Below are positions 24,401-34,211 of a stretch of 64,000 nucleotides of DNA, piece after piece. This DNA is from Nocardioides sp. Soil797 (GTDB lineage: Bacteria; Actinomycetota; Actinomycetes; Propionibacteriales; Nocardioidaceae): NCBI GenBank assembly GCA_001429555.1, contig LMSR01000018.1, positions 62,001 through 126,000 of the forward strand, given 5' to 3'. The position numbers and the translations under genes are program-made. Within the stretch, counting starts at the first letter, position 1, and the number at the start of each line of letters is the position of its first letter. The notes beneath the pieces were generated by a model, which saw only the letters and a program-made list of their open reading frames with translations, searched no databases and had not been told where the DNA came from.

Positions 24401-25009
24401 ATGAAGGACCTCGAGATCCGTGGCGCCGGCAACCTGCTCGGCGGCGAGCAGTCCGGCCACATCGCCGACGTCGGCTTCGACCTCTACGTGCGTTTGGTGG
24501 GGGAGGCCGTCACCGAGTTCCGTGGCGACAAGGAGCCCGAGCTCGCGGAGGTGCGCATCGAGCTGCCGATCGACGCCCACCTGCCCCACGACTACATCCC
24601 GTCCGAGCGGCTGCGCCTGGAGATGTACAAGCGACTGGCCGAGGTGCGCAGCGATGACGACGTCACGCAGCTGCGTGAGGAGCTGCTCGATCGCTACGGC
24701 AACCCCCCGAAGCCGGTCGCGTCGCTGCTCGAAGTGGCACGTTTCCGGGCCCGGGCCCGTGAGGCCGGCATCGGCGAGGTCACCCTGGCCGGCAAGTTCA
24801 TCCGGTTCGCTCCGGTCGACCTGCCCGAGTCACGCACGCTGCGACTCCAGCGGGTCTATCCGAAGTCGTTGGTGAAGACCACGACCAGCACCGTGCTGGT
24901 GCCGCGTCCGACCGTGCCCGGTGGACACCTGCGTGACGAGGAGCTGCTCGACTGGGCCCGCCAGGTGATCGACGGGGTGCTGGACCCGCCCGCCGTACCC
25001 GCGAAGTGA
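21491..25009 (+). CDS. mfd: Transcription-repair coupling factor
   Basis: 1172 residues from GTG at 21491, chosen because GGAGG at 21480-21484 sits 6 nt before it; ATG at 21485 touches the same GGAGG and GTG at 21476 precedes it, so both are less likely. The protein displaces RNA polymerase stalled at DNA lesions and recruits UvrA. Seen in order: a UvrB-like N-terminal module, the CarD-like RNAP-interaction domain (from about residue 490, LKPGDYVVHEQHGVGRY), helicase motif I GDVGYGKTE (about 650), DEEQRFG (about 753), QLRGRVGRS (about 922), and the C-terminal TRCF domain (from about 1020). The full family length is present. Confidence 0.95.
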   Translation: MRLQGLADVVLANETLAGAMADAGTVSALDLTGPAGVRPFVVSGLVRAGRSVLVVTATQREAEDLVDTLGDLVDPDQIAYFPSWETLPHERLSPRSDTVGRRLAVLRRITHPDEGELKVVVAPVRSVLQPQVKGLGDLAPVEIRKGDTVEIDDIARRLQDAAYSRVDLVEKRGEYAVRGGIVDVFPPTEEHPLRVEFWGDDVEEIRSFAVADQRTLDAVERLWAPPCRELLMTEDVRRRAAELGASHPQLLELTDKIANGIAIEGMESLAPVLVDDMELLVDLMPKDTSVLVLDPERVRSRAQDLVATSEEFLGASWAAAASGGVAPIDLGAASYKMLGDVREHAIESGLAWWSVSPFGLDDDLDRVGDLDPDAPSSRVIELNPAEAYRGDVAQAVRDVKAWSDEGKQVFVVREGHGPAQRTVEVLGENEIAARLVEDGPVAADGVVNVLQAQLVQGLVGETFAILTGEDISGQKSSTRDMRKLPARRKKQIDPLELKPGDYVVHEQHGVGRYVEMKQREVQGATREYLVLEYGAAKRGSAPDRLYVPADSLDQVTRYVGGEAPSLDRLGGADWAKRKGKARKAVREIASELIKLYAARQATKGHAFGPDTPWQRELEDAFPFQETADQLSTVDEVKSDMMQQVPMDRLVCGDVGYGKTEIAVRAAFKAVQDGKQVALLVPTTLLVTQHFSTFAERMSGFPVNLRALSRFQSDKEAKEVMEGLADGTVDIVIGTHRLFNADVRFKDLGLIVVDEEQRFGVEHKEKMKTLRTSVDVLSMSATPIPRTLEMTITGIREMSTIATPPEERHPVLTYVGGYEDRQVTAAIRRELLREGQVFYIHNRVQSIEKAAQRINELVPEARVATAHGQMNERQLEQVMLDFWEKRFDVLVCTTLVESGLDVSNANTMIIERSDTLGLSQLHQLRGRVGRSRERAYAYFLYPSEKPLTETAHERLATLAQHSDLGGGMAIAMKDLEIRGAGNLLGGEQSGHIADVGFDLYVRLVGEAVTEFRGDKEPELAEVRIELPIDAHLPHDYIPSERLRLEMYKRLAEVRSDDDVTQLREELLDRYGNPPKPVASLLEVARFRARAREAGIGEVTLAGKFIRFAPVDLPESRTLRLQRVYPKSLVKTTTSTVLVPRPTVPGGHLRDEELLDWARQVIDGVLDPPAVPAK

Positions 25010-25066
25010 GCGGCGTCACGCCGCCTGCTTGAATGGGGGCGTCGCCAACCCATGGAGGAGTACGTC

Positions 25067-25786
25067 GTGAAGGTGCGCGCTGTGAGCGCCGTGGCCGTGG
25101 GAGCGGCTGCCGTTCTGTCCCTCTCCGGATGTGGATCCGACCTCGGGCCCGACCTGCACCCCGGCCGGGCGGCCGTGGTCGGTGAGCACGAGATCAGCCT
25201 GGGCGACGTCGACTCCGGTGCCGAGGCCTACTGCTCCGCCCTGGAGCCCAGCCTCGCGCAGTCCGGCCTGGCCCTGCCGATGTCGAGCATTCGCGACGAG
25301 CTGGTGTCCGTCATGGTCGACGAGAACCTCTCCCGTCAGTACGCGGAGGCCAACGACATCGACGTCCACGAAGACGTCCGTGCCCAGATGGCGCAGCTCA
25401 ACCAGGACCTCAACAATGAGCAGAGCGGTGTCGCCCAGGAGAACCGGGGCACCATCCGCGACTTCAACCGACTGGTGATCTACACCTCGAGTGTGCGAGC
25501 AGCCGCCGGGGCGGCCGCGGCCCAGGGCCAGCAGCTTCCCGCCGACCAGCAGCTCGAGCAGGGTCGCCAGGAGATCGATGCCTGGGCCGAGGCACATGAT
25601 GTCGAGATCAGCGTCGACCCGCGTTTCGACCAGTCGGGTGATGACTCGAACTCGTTGTCGGTCGCCGTCGGTGAAGTGACCAAACGGGCCGTGGCAGCAC
25701 GCGCCGAGGTGAGCAAGCCCCAGCCTGACGCGGAGAAGATCAAGGCCTACACGGAGTCGTTGCCGGACTCGCAGAAGTGCGGCTGA
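25067..25786 (+). CDS. SurA N-terminal-like lipoprotein between mfd and mazG
   Basis: 239 residues. GTG at 25067 has GGAGGAG 6 nt upstream; the ATG five codons earlier overlaps that site. A lipoprotein signal ends in the lipobox SLSGC with Cys22. The body resembles the helical SurA/PrsA-type N-terminal domain (AAVVGEHEISLGDVDSGAE, then DELVSVMVDENLSRQYAE), but no parvulin PPIase domain is seen. An exported chaperone-like role is inferred. It lies 57 bp after mfd and is followed closely by mazG, a gene order usual for the group. Confidence 0.8.
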   Translation: MKVRAVSAVAVGAAAVLSLSGCGSDLGPDLHPGRAAVVGEHEISLGDVDSGAEAYCSALEPSLAQSGLALPMSSIRDELVSVMVDENLSRQYAEANDIDVHEDVRAQMAQLNQDLNNEQSGVAQENRGTIRDFNRLVIYTSSVRAAAGAAAAQGQQLPADQQLEQGRQEIDAWAEAHDVEISVDPRFDQSGDDSNSLSVAVGEVTKRAVAARAEVSKPQPDAEKIKAYTESLPDSQKCG

Positions 25787-25797
25787 GCTCTCCTCCC

Positions 25798-26397
25798 ATG
25801 GTCGAGCCGACGGGTGGGCCGCTGGTCGAGCTGACCGAGGTGATGACCCGCATGCGGCGCGAGTGCGCCTGGAAGGCCGGTCAGACCCACCGCTCGCTGG
25901 CTCGTTTCCTGCTCGAGGAGGCCCACGAGACGCTGGAGGCGATCGACACCGGCGACGCCGAGCACCTGCGCGAGGAACTCGGCGACCTGATGCTCCAGGT
26001 CTGGTTCCACGCCGAGATCGCCTCGGAGTCCGGTGCGTTCACGATCGATGACGTGGCCCGGGACCTGATCGCGAAGATGGTGCGTCGCAATCCACACGTC
26101 TTCGGTGACGCTCCCGCCTCTGACGATCCGGCCGAGATCAACGAGGTGTGGCAGGCGATCAAGGCCGAGGAGAAGCAACGGGACTCGGTCTTCGACGGGT
26201 TGCCGCCCACGCTTCCGGCCCTGCTGCTGGCCGACAAGGTGCTCGACCGCCTCGCCCGAGAAGGTCGTAGCGCCGGCGCCACCTCGACGGACATCGGCGA
26301 CCGGCTGCTCGCTCTGGTGGCCGAGGCCCGCGCCGACGGCATCGACCCCGAGCAGGCGCTGCGTGACGCCGTACGCCGTGTGGCCGGCGACGCCTGA
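25798..26397 (+). CDS. mazG: MazG-type nucleoside triphosphate pyrophosphohydrolase
   Basis: 199 residues from ATG at 25798; a GTG at 25777 inside the previous gene is an alternative, and neither has a good ribosome binding site. The family hydrolyses NTPs or dNTPs to monophosphates, using Mg2+. The metal-binding EExxE...ExxD pattern is present (LLEEAHETLE, HLREELGDLMLQV). The preceding motif, normally CPWDxxQTH, reads CAWKAGQTH here, so the usual Pro and Asp are changed. A second, C-terminal helical half is weaker. The protein is short compared with the 260-residue E. coli form. Confidence 0.85.
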   Translation: MVEPTGGPLVELTEVMTRMRRECAWKAGQTHRSLARFLLEEAHETLEAIDTGDAEHLREELGDLMLQVWFHAEIASESGAFTIDDVARDLIAKMVRRNPHVFGDAPASDDPAEINEVWQAIKAEEKQRDSVFDGLPPTLPALLLADKVLDRLAREGRSAGATSTDIGDRLLALVAEARADGIDPEQALRDAVRRVAGDA

Positions 26398-26550
26398 GGC
26401 AGACGCACGAAAGCCACGTCGTGGCGTGCTGGCATCGGCCGCGCTGCCGGGTCAGTGGATCTCCAGCACGACGGTCGCGTCGACGAACAACCCGTCGTCA
26501 TGGGGTGGTTTCGACAAGTGCTCCGCCGCCGCCAACTCCTGGCCGAAATT

Positions 26551-26636
26551 GGATACTCCCTGACGTTCGAGCCCTTCGGAGGACCGAAACGTCAGGGAGT
26601 AACCCGAGGTGAGGACCGAAACGTCAGGGAGTATCC
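26551..26636. repeat. Three-copy inverted/direct repeat in the convergent mazG/phytase-like spacer
   Basis: One inverted copy (TACTCCCTGACGTT, 26554-26567) is followed by two direct copies of a 23-bp unit at 26579-26601 and 26611-26633 (GAGGACCGAAACGTCAGGGA plus GTA), 32 bp apart. The outer arms 26551-26567 and 26620-26636 pair over 17 bp. It can form two alternative hairpins and probably ends both genes. The rest of 26398-26640 shows no gene. Confidence 0.85.
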
Positions 26637-26640
26637 CGGA

Positions 26641-29250
26641 TCAGCGCCTCTTGACCTTCACGACAACCGGCTTGGAGGCGGAGGCGAGCGCGGTCTCCGA
26701 GCCGGCGTACTTCACGGTGAACCTGTGCTTGCCGACCTTGAGCCCGCGCAGCCTCACCACGGACCGGCCCTTCTTGAGCGTGGCCTTCTTGACGACCTTG
26801 CCCTTGTCGAGGAACTGCACCTTGCCCGTGGCGGAGCCGGGCTTCACGATCGCGGTCAGCTTCAGCTTCTGACCCTTCTTGATCGTCTTCTTCGCGGCCT
26901 TGAGCGTGGTCGTCGTGCTCTTCGCCAGCGACGTCGCGAACAGCTCGTCCGCCGAGCCGAGCTCCATCAGCTGAGTCTCACCGGTGGCGTCGTCGAGACC
27001 GTCGTTGTCGGTGACCGCGAAGACCCGGCCGTTGCCGGTGATGCCGAGACCTTCGAGCTTCTCCTGGGTCCAGCCGTTCAGCTCCTGCATCCGGGGAAGT
27101 ACGTCGATCGCGAGGGCCTTGCTGACCGGGCGCAGCGCGGTTGAGTGCGTCGCAGGCAGGTCGACGGTGTAGACGCGCTTGATCGCGGCGCGGGGTCCGT
27201 TGAGCTTGTCCCGCTCGATGACGGCGACAGTGTTCTCGTCGATGACGGTGATCTCGGACAGACCCATCCAGTCGCCGTCGGTCGAGGTCTGCTCCAGCGT
27301 GTAGCCGAACCAGTCCCAGGTGTCGGAGGCGACGTCGTAGCGACCGATGCGGGCCACGTCCTCGCCCTCGAGCTCGCGCTGCACGGCGACGTACACCTGC
27401 TCGTCGGCGCCACCACCGGTGGCCGAGACACCTTCGAGGCCCCACTTGCCGAGGCCGTCGCGGACGTCCTTCGGCAACGAGACGGTGCGCACGATCTCGC
27501 CCTCGTCGTTGAGCCGGTGCAGCTTGTTCTGCGGGCCGGTGGCTCCTTCGGAGGCGATCCAGAAGCCGCCTGCCTGGCGGGCGTGCAGGCCCTCGATGTC
27601 GACCTTCGCGAGCGAGCCGTCGCCGTTGGTGACCTCCAGGACGCTCTCGATCCGGGCCGGGGCCGCACTGGCGTCGAGGTGGTAGATCCGACCCGTGACG
27701 TGGGCCGCGTCGCTGGCCGCCCACAACCCTGTCTCGGAGGCGGGGTCACCACTGAGCGCGCCGAGCGCGCCCCAGCCGATCGGCTGGCCGTCGACGTCGT
27801 CGGAGATCACGGACGGGAACGCGGACGGCCCGTCCGCGAGCTCGAAGACGCCCACGCTGGCGCGCACTCCCGCTCCGGCGTCGTCCTCCTCGGAGGAGAC
27901 CACGAGCAGGTCGCGCGACGGGATCGGCAGCAGGCCCTCAGGGCCGTTGGCGGTGGCCAGTGCCTGGCGGAACACCGGCGCGGTCGGGTCGCTCATGTCG
28001 TAGACCGCCACGAAGTTGCTGCGCTCGGAGCCGACGAACGCGTAGGGCGTGCCGCCGATCTCCTCGAAGGCCAGGCCCTCGGGCTCGGCGCCCTTCTTGG
28101 CCGCGCGGTCATTGTTGTGCAGCCCGTGGCGGGTGGCGATCTGCTCGAAGGAGTTGCCGGCGTCCCACTTCACCTCGCCGGTGGTGGCGTCGAAGACGGT
28201 CCAGCCGCGGGTGCCGCCCTTCCAGTCGCCCTCGTTGGCGGTGGCGACCAGGTTGGGGCCGACCCACTGGAGCGCGTCGGGCTCGCGGGGAGCGTCCACG
28301 GTGCCCGTGGGGTTGAAGATGCCGTCCTTGGTGGTGTCGACGCCTTCGACCTTGGCATTGCCCGCGGAGAAGACGTTGACGATCGCGGCGGTGGGCAGGT
28401 CGATGACGACCACGCCGTTGTTCTCCTGGAGGGTGAGTGCGAGCACGTTGTCGTCGTTGATGTCGACGTACTCCGGCTCGGCGTCCTGCGGGGTGTCGAG
28501 GCCTTCCAGCGCAGAGGCGGGGAGCTCGACGGGCGTGGCCGCCCAGGTGGTGGCGTCGGGGTTCTCGAGGTCGATCACCTGCACGAACCCGGCCGGGGCC
28601 TGTGGTAGGTCGCCCTCGTCGCCGCCCTCGGGCGTCACGGCCTCGTTGCGCTGGTTCTCCATGGCGATCGCGGCGTAGCGTCCGTCGGGAGAGATCGCGA
28701 TCGAGTCGGGCTGTCCACCGAGGTCGATGGAGGCGATCTCCTCGTGGTCGCCGTCGAGCATCACCACGTCCAGACGCCCTTCGCGTACGCCGGGGGCCGG
28801 GTCCTCGTCCTCCCACTGGGTGTCCTCGAGGCCGGGGTAGGTGCTCTCGTCAACGACCACCAGGGCGACCTCACCGGCACTGGAGTCGGTGACCGCGACC
28901 GAGGTGGGCTGGCCGCCCCGGCTGCCGCCGGACACGTCGTGGCTGCCGAGGCCCACCGGTGCCGACGGGTCGGTGATGTCGAGGAAACCGATCCGCCCGC
29001 CGAGGGCATCGGTGTAGGCGACGGTGTTGCCGTCGGCGCTGACCGAGGAGATCTCGGCGACCGTGGGGTCGGCCGGATCCACGCCGTCGGGCACGTTCTG
29101 GAAGACCGGGTAGGTCGCCATCCGGTGGAACGACGACGCAGAGTCCGTCGGAGTGGAGTTGTCCGCGGTCGCGGAACCACCCAGCACGGCGAGGACGGAC
29201 AGGGGTAACGCGGAGACGGCGGCGAGGGCCAGTCCACGGCGGAAGAGCAT
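26641..29250 (-). CDS. Secreted beta-propeller protein with esterase-like phytase domain and C-terminal Ig-like repeat
   Basis: 869 residues. ATG at 29250 has GAAAGG upstream and starts a Sec signal peptide (cleavage near GSATA-30). Upstream in-frame codons overlap eno on the other strand and are not coding. Residues about 35-480 look like a choice-of-anchor I / alkaline-phosphatase-type propeller (TVAEISSVSADGNTVAYTD, SIAISPDGRYAAIAMENQ). Residues about 480-770 resemble the esterase-like phytase domain (VDIEGLHAR, GLSEITVIDENTVAVIERD). The last 90 residues are a Lys-rich Ig-like domain (GKVQFLDKGKVVKKATL). A phosphate-ester role is possible but not shown by catalytic residues I can name. Confidence 0.8.
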   Translation of the reverse strand: MLFRRGLALAAVSALPLSVLAVLGGSATADNSTPTDSASSFHRMATYPVFQNVPDGVDPADPTVAEISSVSADGNTVAYTDALGGRIGFLDITDPSAPVGLGSHDVSGGSRGGQPTSVAVTDSSAGEVALVVVDESTYPGLEDTQWEDEDPAPGVREGRLDVVMLDGDHEEIASIDLGGQPDSIAISPDGRYAAIAMENQRNEAVTPEGGDEGDLPQAPAGFVQVIDLENPDATTWAATPVELPASALEGLDTPQDAEPEYVDINDDNVLALTLQENNGVVVIDLPTAAIVNVFSAGNAKVEGVDTTKDGIFNPTGTVDAPREPDALQWVGPNLVATANEGDWKGGTRGWTVFDATTGEVKWDAGNSFEQIATRHGLHNNDRAAKKGAEPEGLAFEEIGGTPYAFVGSERSNFVAVYDMSDPTAPVFRQALATANGPEGLLPIPSRDLLVVSSEEDDAGAGVRASVGVFELADGPSAFPSVISDDVDGQPIGWGALGALSGDPASETGLWAASDAAHVTGRIYHLDASAAPARIESVLEVTNGDGSLAKVDIEGLHARQAGGFWIASEGATGPQNKLHRLNDEGEIVRTVSLPKDVRDGLGKWGLEGVSATGGGADEQVYVAVQRELEGEDVARIGRYDVASDTWDWFGYTLEQTSTDGDWMGLSEITVIDENTVAVIERDKLNGPRAAIKRVYTVDLPATHSTALRPVSKALAIDVLPRMQELNGWTQEKLEGLGITGNGRVFAVTDNDGLDDATGETQLMELGSADELFATSLAKSTTTTLKAAKKTIKKGQKLKLTAIVKPGSATGKVQFLDKGKVVKKATLKKGRSVVRLRGLKVGKHRFTVKYAGSETALASASKPVVVKVKRR

Positions 29251-29346
29251 GGAGATGCCTTTCGAGGGTCGGTCCCGAGACGAGACGTTGCGCATGCTCG
29301 TGGTCGGACCTGACGTCCGGCCCACGACAGGGTGGCCGACAGATGA

Positions 29347-30801
<1,455 letters not shown>

Positions 30802-30809
30802 CCTGAGTC

Positions 30810-31406
30810 ATGGCTGATCGTCGACCGAGCCGGGGCAGCGGCCCCCAAGGCACCCGGAGGCCCAGTGGCCCCCGGGGAGCCCGGCCGCGCGCCGGAGCGG
30901 TCGGCGCATCCGCCGCTTCGCCGCGAACGACGAGCCGGCCTGCCCTCCGACGTCCTCGCGAACGCCCCCACTTCACCGGGCGGGCCGCCATCCTGGTCCT
31001 CGTCCTGGCCGTGCTCACGGTCTCGTTCGCCTCGTCGATGCGTGCCTATCTCCAGCAGCAGCAACACATCTCCGACCTGAAGTCGCGGATCTCCGAGACC
31101 GACCGCCAGATCGACCACCTGGAGCGGGAGAAGCGACGGTGGGAGGACGACGCCTACGTCGAGGACCAGGCCCGCGCCCGCTTCGGCTACATCAAGCCGG
31201 GGGAGACCGGCTACATGGTGATCGACGAGGACGGGAATCCGCTCGACTCGCCCGACCAGCTGAGCGACGCCGACGACCTGCCCGACGAGAAGCCCGAAGC
31301 CTGGTGGGACAGCGCCTGGGCCTCCATGGAGGCGGCCGGGTTCCCCAACCGCAACAAGCCAGACCAGCCGGTCGACAAGATCACCCCACAGAAGACCGAT
31401 GACTGA
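30810..31406 (+). CDS. FtsB/DivIC-family septum formation initiator
   Basis: 198 residues, starting 8 nt after eno. A long basic Pro/Arg/Gly N-terminal tail (1-56) is followed by one membrane helix (about 58-78, AILVLVLAVLTVSFASSMRA), a coiled coil (about 80-115, QQQQHISDLKSRISETDRQ) and the conserved ARARFGYIKPGETGY motif. The acidic tail 140-198 is variable. The topology (cytosolic N terminus, extracellular coiled coil) is that of FtsB/DivIC, which joins FtsL and FtsQ in the divisome. Its last 8 bp overlap the next gene. Confidence 0.9.
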   Translation: MADRRPSRGSGPQGTRRPSGPRGARPRAGAVGASAASPRTTSRPALRRPRERPHFTGRAAILVLVLAVLTVSFASSMRAYLQQQQHISDLKSRISETDRQIDHLEREKRRWEDDAYVEDQARARFGYIKPGETGYMVIDEDGNPLDSPDQLSDADDLPDEKPEAWWDSAWASMEAAGFPNRNKPDQPVDKITPQKTDD

Positions 31407-31965
31407 GCCTGCAGATTCCACAACTCCCGACGAGGTGGCCTCTTCCGGAGTCACCGCCGCAGACGCTGCCGCGATCGAGGCCCAGCTCGGGCGGGCACCC
31501 CGCTCGATCCACGAGATCGGCCACCGCTGCCCGTGCGGCAACCCCGACGTGGCGACCACCGAGCCCCGCCTCGACAACGGCACGCCGTTCCCCACGACGT
31601 ACTACCTGACCTGCCCGCGCGCCGCGTCGAAGATCGGCACCCTCGAGAATTCCGGGCTCATGCGTGACATGGAGCGCCGTCTGGCCGAGGAGCCCGACCT
31701 CGCTGCGCAGTACGCCGCCGCGCACGAGGCCTACCTCGCGGCTCGGACCGAGATCGGTGCGGCCAGCGGTCACGACGTCCCCGAGATCGAGGGCATCTCC
31801 GCCGGCGGCATGCCCAAGCGGGTCAAGTGCCTGCACGTGATGGCGGGTCAGGCCCTGGCCCAGGGCCCGGGCGTGAATCCGTTCGGTGACGAGGTGCTCG
31901 AGCTGCTCGGTGAGTGGTGGAAGTCCGGACCCTGCGTCACCGACTCCGGGACCGCGTCGAGCTGA
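31399..31965 (+). CDS. DUF501 family protein
   Basis: 188 residues. After a variable 25-residue lead the conserved DUF501 core begins (DAAAIEAQLGRAPRSIHEI, CPCGNPDV, FPTTYYLTCPRA, GTLENSG) and ends with KRVKCLHVMAGQALAQGPG and NPFGDE. The paired Cys and the KCLHV...H pattern suggest metal binding. The family has no established function; it is almost always found between ftsB/divIC and ppx in actinobacteria, as here. Translation is coupled to the ftsB-like gene by an 8-bp overlap. Confidence 0.9.
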   Translation: MTEPADSTTPDEVASSGVTAADAAAIEAQLGRAPRSIHEIGHRCPCGNPDVATTEPRLDNGTPFPTTYYLTCPRAASKIGTLENSGLMRDMERRLAEEPDLAAQYAAAHEAYLAARTEIGAASGHDVPEIEGISAGGMPKRVKCLHVMAGQALAQGPGVNPFGDEVLELLGEWWKSGPCVTDSGTASS

Positions 31966-31981
31966 CGCACGCCGGCCGCCG

Positions 31982-31987
31982 TACGAT
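31982..31987 (+). promoter_or_regulatory. -10 box of the ppx/gppA gene (leaderless)
   Basis: TACGAT ends 7 nt before GTG 31995, giving ppx its own start within the core gene run. Confidence 0.4.
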
Positions 31988-31994
31988 TCTGGCC

Positions 31995-32972
31995 GTGGAT
32001 GAATCGACGACCCCCAGCGCCACGGCCCGGGTGGCCGCGATCGACTGCGGCACCAACACCATCAAGCTGATGATCGCGGACCTGCCGGAGGTCCTCGTGC
32101 GGGAGACCCGGATGGTGCGTCTCGGGCAGGGTGTCGACCGCACCGGCCGTCTGGCCGACGAGGCCCTGGAGCGGACCTTCGCCGCAATCGACGACTACGC
32201 CGCCCTGATCCGCCGGCACCACGTCACCCGGGTCCGGTTCTGCGCGACCTCGGCCAGCCGGGACGCGTCGAATGCCGACGTCTTCGTGCGTGGCGTCCGT
32301 GAGCGGTTGGGCATCGAGCCCGAGGTGGTCGCCGGGCACGAGGAGGCCGCTCTCGCCTTCGACGGTGCGGTGCGCAACCTCCGGGATGTGCCGACGCCAC
32401 CGGTGCTGGTCATTGACATCGGTGGCGGCTCCACCGAGCTGATCCTCGGCGCTGCCGGGACGCACAGCGACGCGGGTCAGAGCACGGCCGGCTCGTCCGG
32501 TGCGGCGTCGGGCCCCATGGCCGCACACAGCATGGACATCGGGTCCGTGCGCATGCACGAACGCCACCTCCACTCGGATCCGCCGACGGCCGACGAGATC
32601 GCCGCCGCCGTCCGTGACATCGATGCCCACCTCGACGACTGCCCTGTGCCTGCTGGCGAGGCGGGCACGGTCGTGGGTGTGGCAGGCACGATCCTGACGG
32701 TCGCGGCCGGCGTGCTCGACCTGCCGGCCTACGACCGGGAGCGCATCGACCAGTCCGTGCTGTCGCTGGAGGCGGTGCATGCGATGACCGAGAGGCTCCT
32801 GGCGATGACTGTCGAGCAGCGGCTGGCCCTGCCCTACATGGCCGCGGGTCGCGCAGACGTGATCGGTGCCGGTGCCCTGATCCTCGACCGGGTGCTGCGA
32901 CGTACGACTGCCGACGAGCTGGTTGCCTCCGAGGCCGACATCCTCGACGGGATCGCCTGGTCGATGGCCTGA
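31995..32972 (+). CDS. ppx: Ppx/GppA-family exopolyphosphatase
   Basis: 325 residues. GTG at 31995 was chosen because the ASKHA fold begins at once (VAAIDCGTNTIKLMIAD). The second phosphate-binding loop, VIDIGGGSTELILG, and the catalytic-Glu region FCATSASRDASNADVF are present. The short form lacks the C-terminal HD domain of long Ppx. The family releases phosphate from polyphosphate or converts pppGpp to ppGpp; the short actinobacterial forms are usually polyphosphatases. A small insert (AAGTHSDAGQSTAGSSGAAS) lies between the two loops. Confidence 0.88.
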   Translation: MDESTTPSATARVAAIDCGTNTIKLMIADLPEVLVRETRMVRLGQGVDRTGRLADEALERTFAAIDDYAALIRRHHVTRVRFCATSASRDASNADVFVRGVRERLGIEPEVVAGHEEAALAFDGAVRNLRDVPTPPVLVIDIGGGSTELILGAAGTHSDAGQSTAGSSGAASGPMAAHSMDIGSVRMHERHLHSDPPTADEIAAAVRDIDAHLDDCPVPAGEAGTVVGVAGTILTVAAGVLDLPAYDRERIDQSVLSLEAVHAMTERLLAMTVEQRLALPYMAAGRADVIGAGALILDRVLRRTTADELVASEADILDGIAWSMA

Positions 32973-33068
32973 CCCCCGAACGACGTCTCGGGCAGTGTCC
33001 TGCGGCGGGCATCGCATCGAGGGGCGATACGGTCGTGGGGACATCCGACTCGGAGGAAGGCACCACGA

Positions 33069-33371
33069 ATGTTCAAGTTGCTGAAGATCGCGGCCCTCAT
33101 CGGCATCGGCTACGTGCTGGGCGCCAAGGCCGGCCGTGAACGCTACGAGCAGATCGCCCGCACCGCCAGCAAGGTGCGGCAGAGCCCGCCGGTGCAGGCC
33201 GGTGTCGCGAAGGCGTCCGAGCAGGCGCCGGTCGTGGCCGACGCGGTCAAGCACAAGGCGGCCGACGTCGCCTCGACGGTGGCCGAGAAGGCGCCGTTCG
33301 GCGGTCAGGGTGGCGCCCACGCGGCCGAGATGCCGGAGATGAACCCGGGTGCGAACGGCACCGGTTCCTGA
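33069..33371 (+). CDS. YtxH-like small membrane-anchored protein
   Basis: 100 residues, ATG after GGAGG-like GGAGGAAGG. One N-terminal membrane helix (about 5-20, LLKIAALIGIGYVLGAKAG) followed by GRERYEQI, typical of YtxH/DUF883-like proteins, then an Ala/Val/Lys-rich amphipathic helix and a Gly-rich tail. Function unknown; related proteins are stress-induced in other bacteria. The stop codon abuts the next gene's start, so the two are probably cotranscribed. Confidence 0.75.
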   Translation: MFKLLKIAALIGIGYVLGAKAGRERYEQIARTASKVRQSPPVQAGVAKASEQAPVVADAVKHKAADVASTVAEKAPFGGQGGAHAAEMPEMNPGANGTGS

Positions 33372-34199
33372 TTGCCCGTGACCGAGCTGCTGCCGCACCC
33401 GCTGACCGGGCAACCGTTCGCCTCGCCCGTGCCTGCGGGCACCGGCTGGCCGGACGACCCGGCAGCGAGCGGCACGCCGGTCGCGCACGACGCTGACGAC
33501 GTACGACGACTGGCCGACGAGGTCGACCTGGCCGAGCTGGATGCTCGGGTCTCGGTGTGCAGCGCGTGCGATCGCCTGGTGCAGTGGCGCGAGGACGTGG
33601 CCCGCGACAAACGGGCCAGCTTCGCCGACCAGCCCTACTGGGGTCGCCCGATCGCGGGGTGGGGCGCCGAGCGGCCGGGCGTCCTCATCGTCGGGCTGGC
33701 CCCGGCGGCCAACGGGGGCAACCGCACCGGGCGCATCTTCACCGGCGACCGGTCAGGTGACTGGCTCTTCGCCTCGCTGCACCGAGTCGGCCTCGCTTCG
33801 CAACCCACCTCGGAGCACGCCGGCGACGGATTGCGCCTGATCGACACCCGCATGGTCGCCACCGTCCGCTGCGCCCCACCGCAGAACCGGCCGACCACCC
33901 AGGAGCGGAACACCTGCTCGCCGTGGATCGAGCGCGAGATCTCCCTGGTGGCGCCGTCGGTCCGTGTGGTCGTCGCGTTGGGCGGATACGGCTGGGACGC
34001 GGCCCTGCGGTCCTTCAAGGCCGCTGGCTTCGACGTCCCGCGACCCAAGCCGAAGTTCGGACACGGTGCGGAAGCCCTGATCGGTGATCGGGTGACCCTG
34101 CTGGGTTGCTTCCACCCGAGCCAGCAGAACACGTTCACCGGCAAGCTCACCGAGGAGATGACCGACGCCGTGTTCCGCCGTGCGGCGACGCTGGTCTGA
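33372..34199 (+). CDS. Family 5 uracil-DNA glycosylase (UDGb, 4Fe-4S)
   Basis: 275 residues from TTG at 33372, directly after the previous stop; GTG at 33378 is equally possible. The enzyme removes uracil and other deaminated bases from DNA. Motif A reads GLAPAANGGNRTGRIFTGD, the C-terminal motif HPSQQNTFTGKLT is present, and four cysteines (C63, C66, C167, C182) are placed for a 4Fe-4S cluster. Motif A lacks the Asp or Asn of family 1 enzymes, as expected for family 5. It is followed by an exceptionally strong hairpin. Confidence 0.9.
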   Translation: MPVTELLPHPLTGQPFASPVPAGTGWPDDPAASGTPVAHDADDVRRLADEVDLAELDARVSVCSACDRLVQWREDVARDKRASFADQPYWGRPIAGWGAERPGVLIVGLAPAANGGNRTGRIFTGDRSGDWLFASLHRVGLASQPTSEHAGDGLRLIDTRMVATVRCAPPQNRPTTQERNTCSPWIEREISLVAPSVRVVVALGGYGWDAALRSFKAAGFDVPRPKPKFGHGAEALIGDRVTLLGCFHPSQQNTFTGKLTEEMTDAVFRRAATLV

Positions 34200-34211
34200 C
34201 TGCGCGCCCGT

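Noticed and set aside
26551..26636. Possible mini-CRISPR
   Set aside because: Only three units, one inverted, with a 9-bp spacer between the direct copies and no cas genes; explained as a hairpin-forming repeat.
26455..27144. Plus-strand frame of 229 codons
   Set aside because: Antisense to the conserved Ig-like C terminus of the phytase-like protein and spanning the repeat block.
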